Below are positions 6,177 to 6,571 of a DNA stretch of 6,571 nucleotides, one piece after another. The DNA is from Comamonadaceae bacterium (GTDB taxonomy: Bacteria > Pseudomonadota > Gammaproteobacteria > Burkholderiales > Burkholderiaceae_C). The notes beneath the pieces were generated by a model, which was not told the origin of the DNA, made no database searches, and was given only the letters and a program-made list of their open reading frames with translations. The translations under genes were made by a program, and so were the position numbers. Numbering within the stretch: the first letter of the stretch is position 1; each line of letters opens with the position of its first letter. The DNA is taken from the NCBI GenBank assembly GCA_947454695.1, contig CANGMW010000143.1, positions 1-6,571 on the forward strand, written 5' to 3'.

Positions 6177-6571
6177 GACCGAGTCGCCATGCAGCTCCAT
6201 CAGCTCCCGGCGCGCCGCCGCTTCACCCTTGCCCATGAGTTGCGTGATCAGCGACTCGGTCTGTGCAAAGTCCAGCGTGCCCAATTGCACCGGCAACAGG
6301 CGACGCGTATCCGGGTTGAGCGTGGTCTCCCACAACTGCTCGGCGCTCATCTCACCCAAACCCTTGAAGCGGCTGATGCTCCAGGCGTTTTCACGCACGC
6401 CTTCTTTGCGCAGTTTGTCCAGGATGGAGGTCAACTCGCCTTCGTCCAGTGCGTAGGACTTGGACGCCGGTTTTTTGCCGCGGGCCGGCGCATCCACCCG
6501 GAACAAGGGCGGGCGCGCCACAAACACATGACCCGTCTCAATGAGTTTGGGGAAGTGCCGGAAGAACAAGG
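6162..6571 (-). CDS. parE: DNA topoisomerase IV subunit B, C-terminal part (5' end outside the window)
   Basis: The ATPase subunit of topoisomerase IV, partner of the ParC encoded two genes downstream. Only about 136 residues are present, reaching the TGA at 6164-6162; the frame is open through the right edge. The fragment carries the C-terminal part of the TOPRIM/ParC-binding region of type IIA topoisomerases. LFFRHFPKLIETGHVFVA leads into PPLFRV, and SRFKGLGEMSAEQLWETTL (around bases 6330-6375) is the near-invariant KGLGEM motif, followed by NPDTRRLLPV. The protein ends in GDSVEVDI. The absence of the long insertion typical of gamma-proteobacterial GyrB in this region, plus the linked parC, supports ParE over GyrB. 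The TTG near 6569 is an internal Leu codon, not a start. The GHKL ATPase domain, the transducer domain and most of TOPRIM, including the quinolone-linked residues, lie outside. It is the first visible gene of the minus-strand block, and its promoter is not in the window. Confidence 0.95.
   Translation of the reverse strand, partial: LFFRHFPKLIETGHVFVARPPLFRVDAPARGKKPASKSYALDEGELTSILDKLRKEGVRENAWSISRFKGLGEMSAEQLWETTLNPDTRRLLPVQLGTLDFAQTESLITQLMGKGEAAARRELMELHGDSVEVDI

Overview
The window is GC-rich, densely packed DNA that looks like a betaproteobacterial chromosome, most likely order Burkholderiales and family Comamonadaceae (Rhodoferax, Limnohabitans or Polaromonas type). I infer this from recalled protein character and from the gene order parE - lytic transglycosylase - parC, not from a database search.

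Layout. At the left edge, on the plus strand, is the C-terminal part of argF (ornithine carbamoyltransferase, arginine biosynthesis). A small cysteine-rich YkgJ-type protein follows 11 bases later. Bases 755-993 hold no intact gene, but they contain hairpins and a minus-strand stretch that resembles the end of an AraC-type regulator. A minus-strand gene at 994-1707 is clearly richer in A+T than everything around it. It resembles, from memory, uncharacterised proteins of surface-polysaccharide loci and is the best candidate for acquired DNA here. Bases 1708-1821 are a short intergenic gap with a weak candidate terminator.

From 1822 to the right edge everything lies on the minus strand in one compact block. 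In order of transcription it is parE (C-terminal part only), a periplasmic lytic transglycosylase, parC, and an FAD-dependent aromatic-type monooxygenase. The junctions are a 1-base overlap (TGATG), 8 bases and 22 bases, so one mRNA with translational coupling is likely. ParE and ParC form topoisomerase IV, which decatenates sister chromosomes. The transglycosylase between them cleaves peptidoglycan and is exported. The monooxygenase at the end has no evident link to either process.

Most of the window is ordinary housekeeping DNA. I did not find a novel defence or mobile system. The points worth a second look are the AT-rich orphan gene and its decayed flank, the murein enzyme embedded between the topoisomerase IV genes, and the Gln/Asp pair in the quinolone-contact region of ParC.
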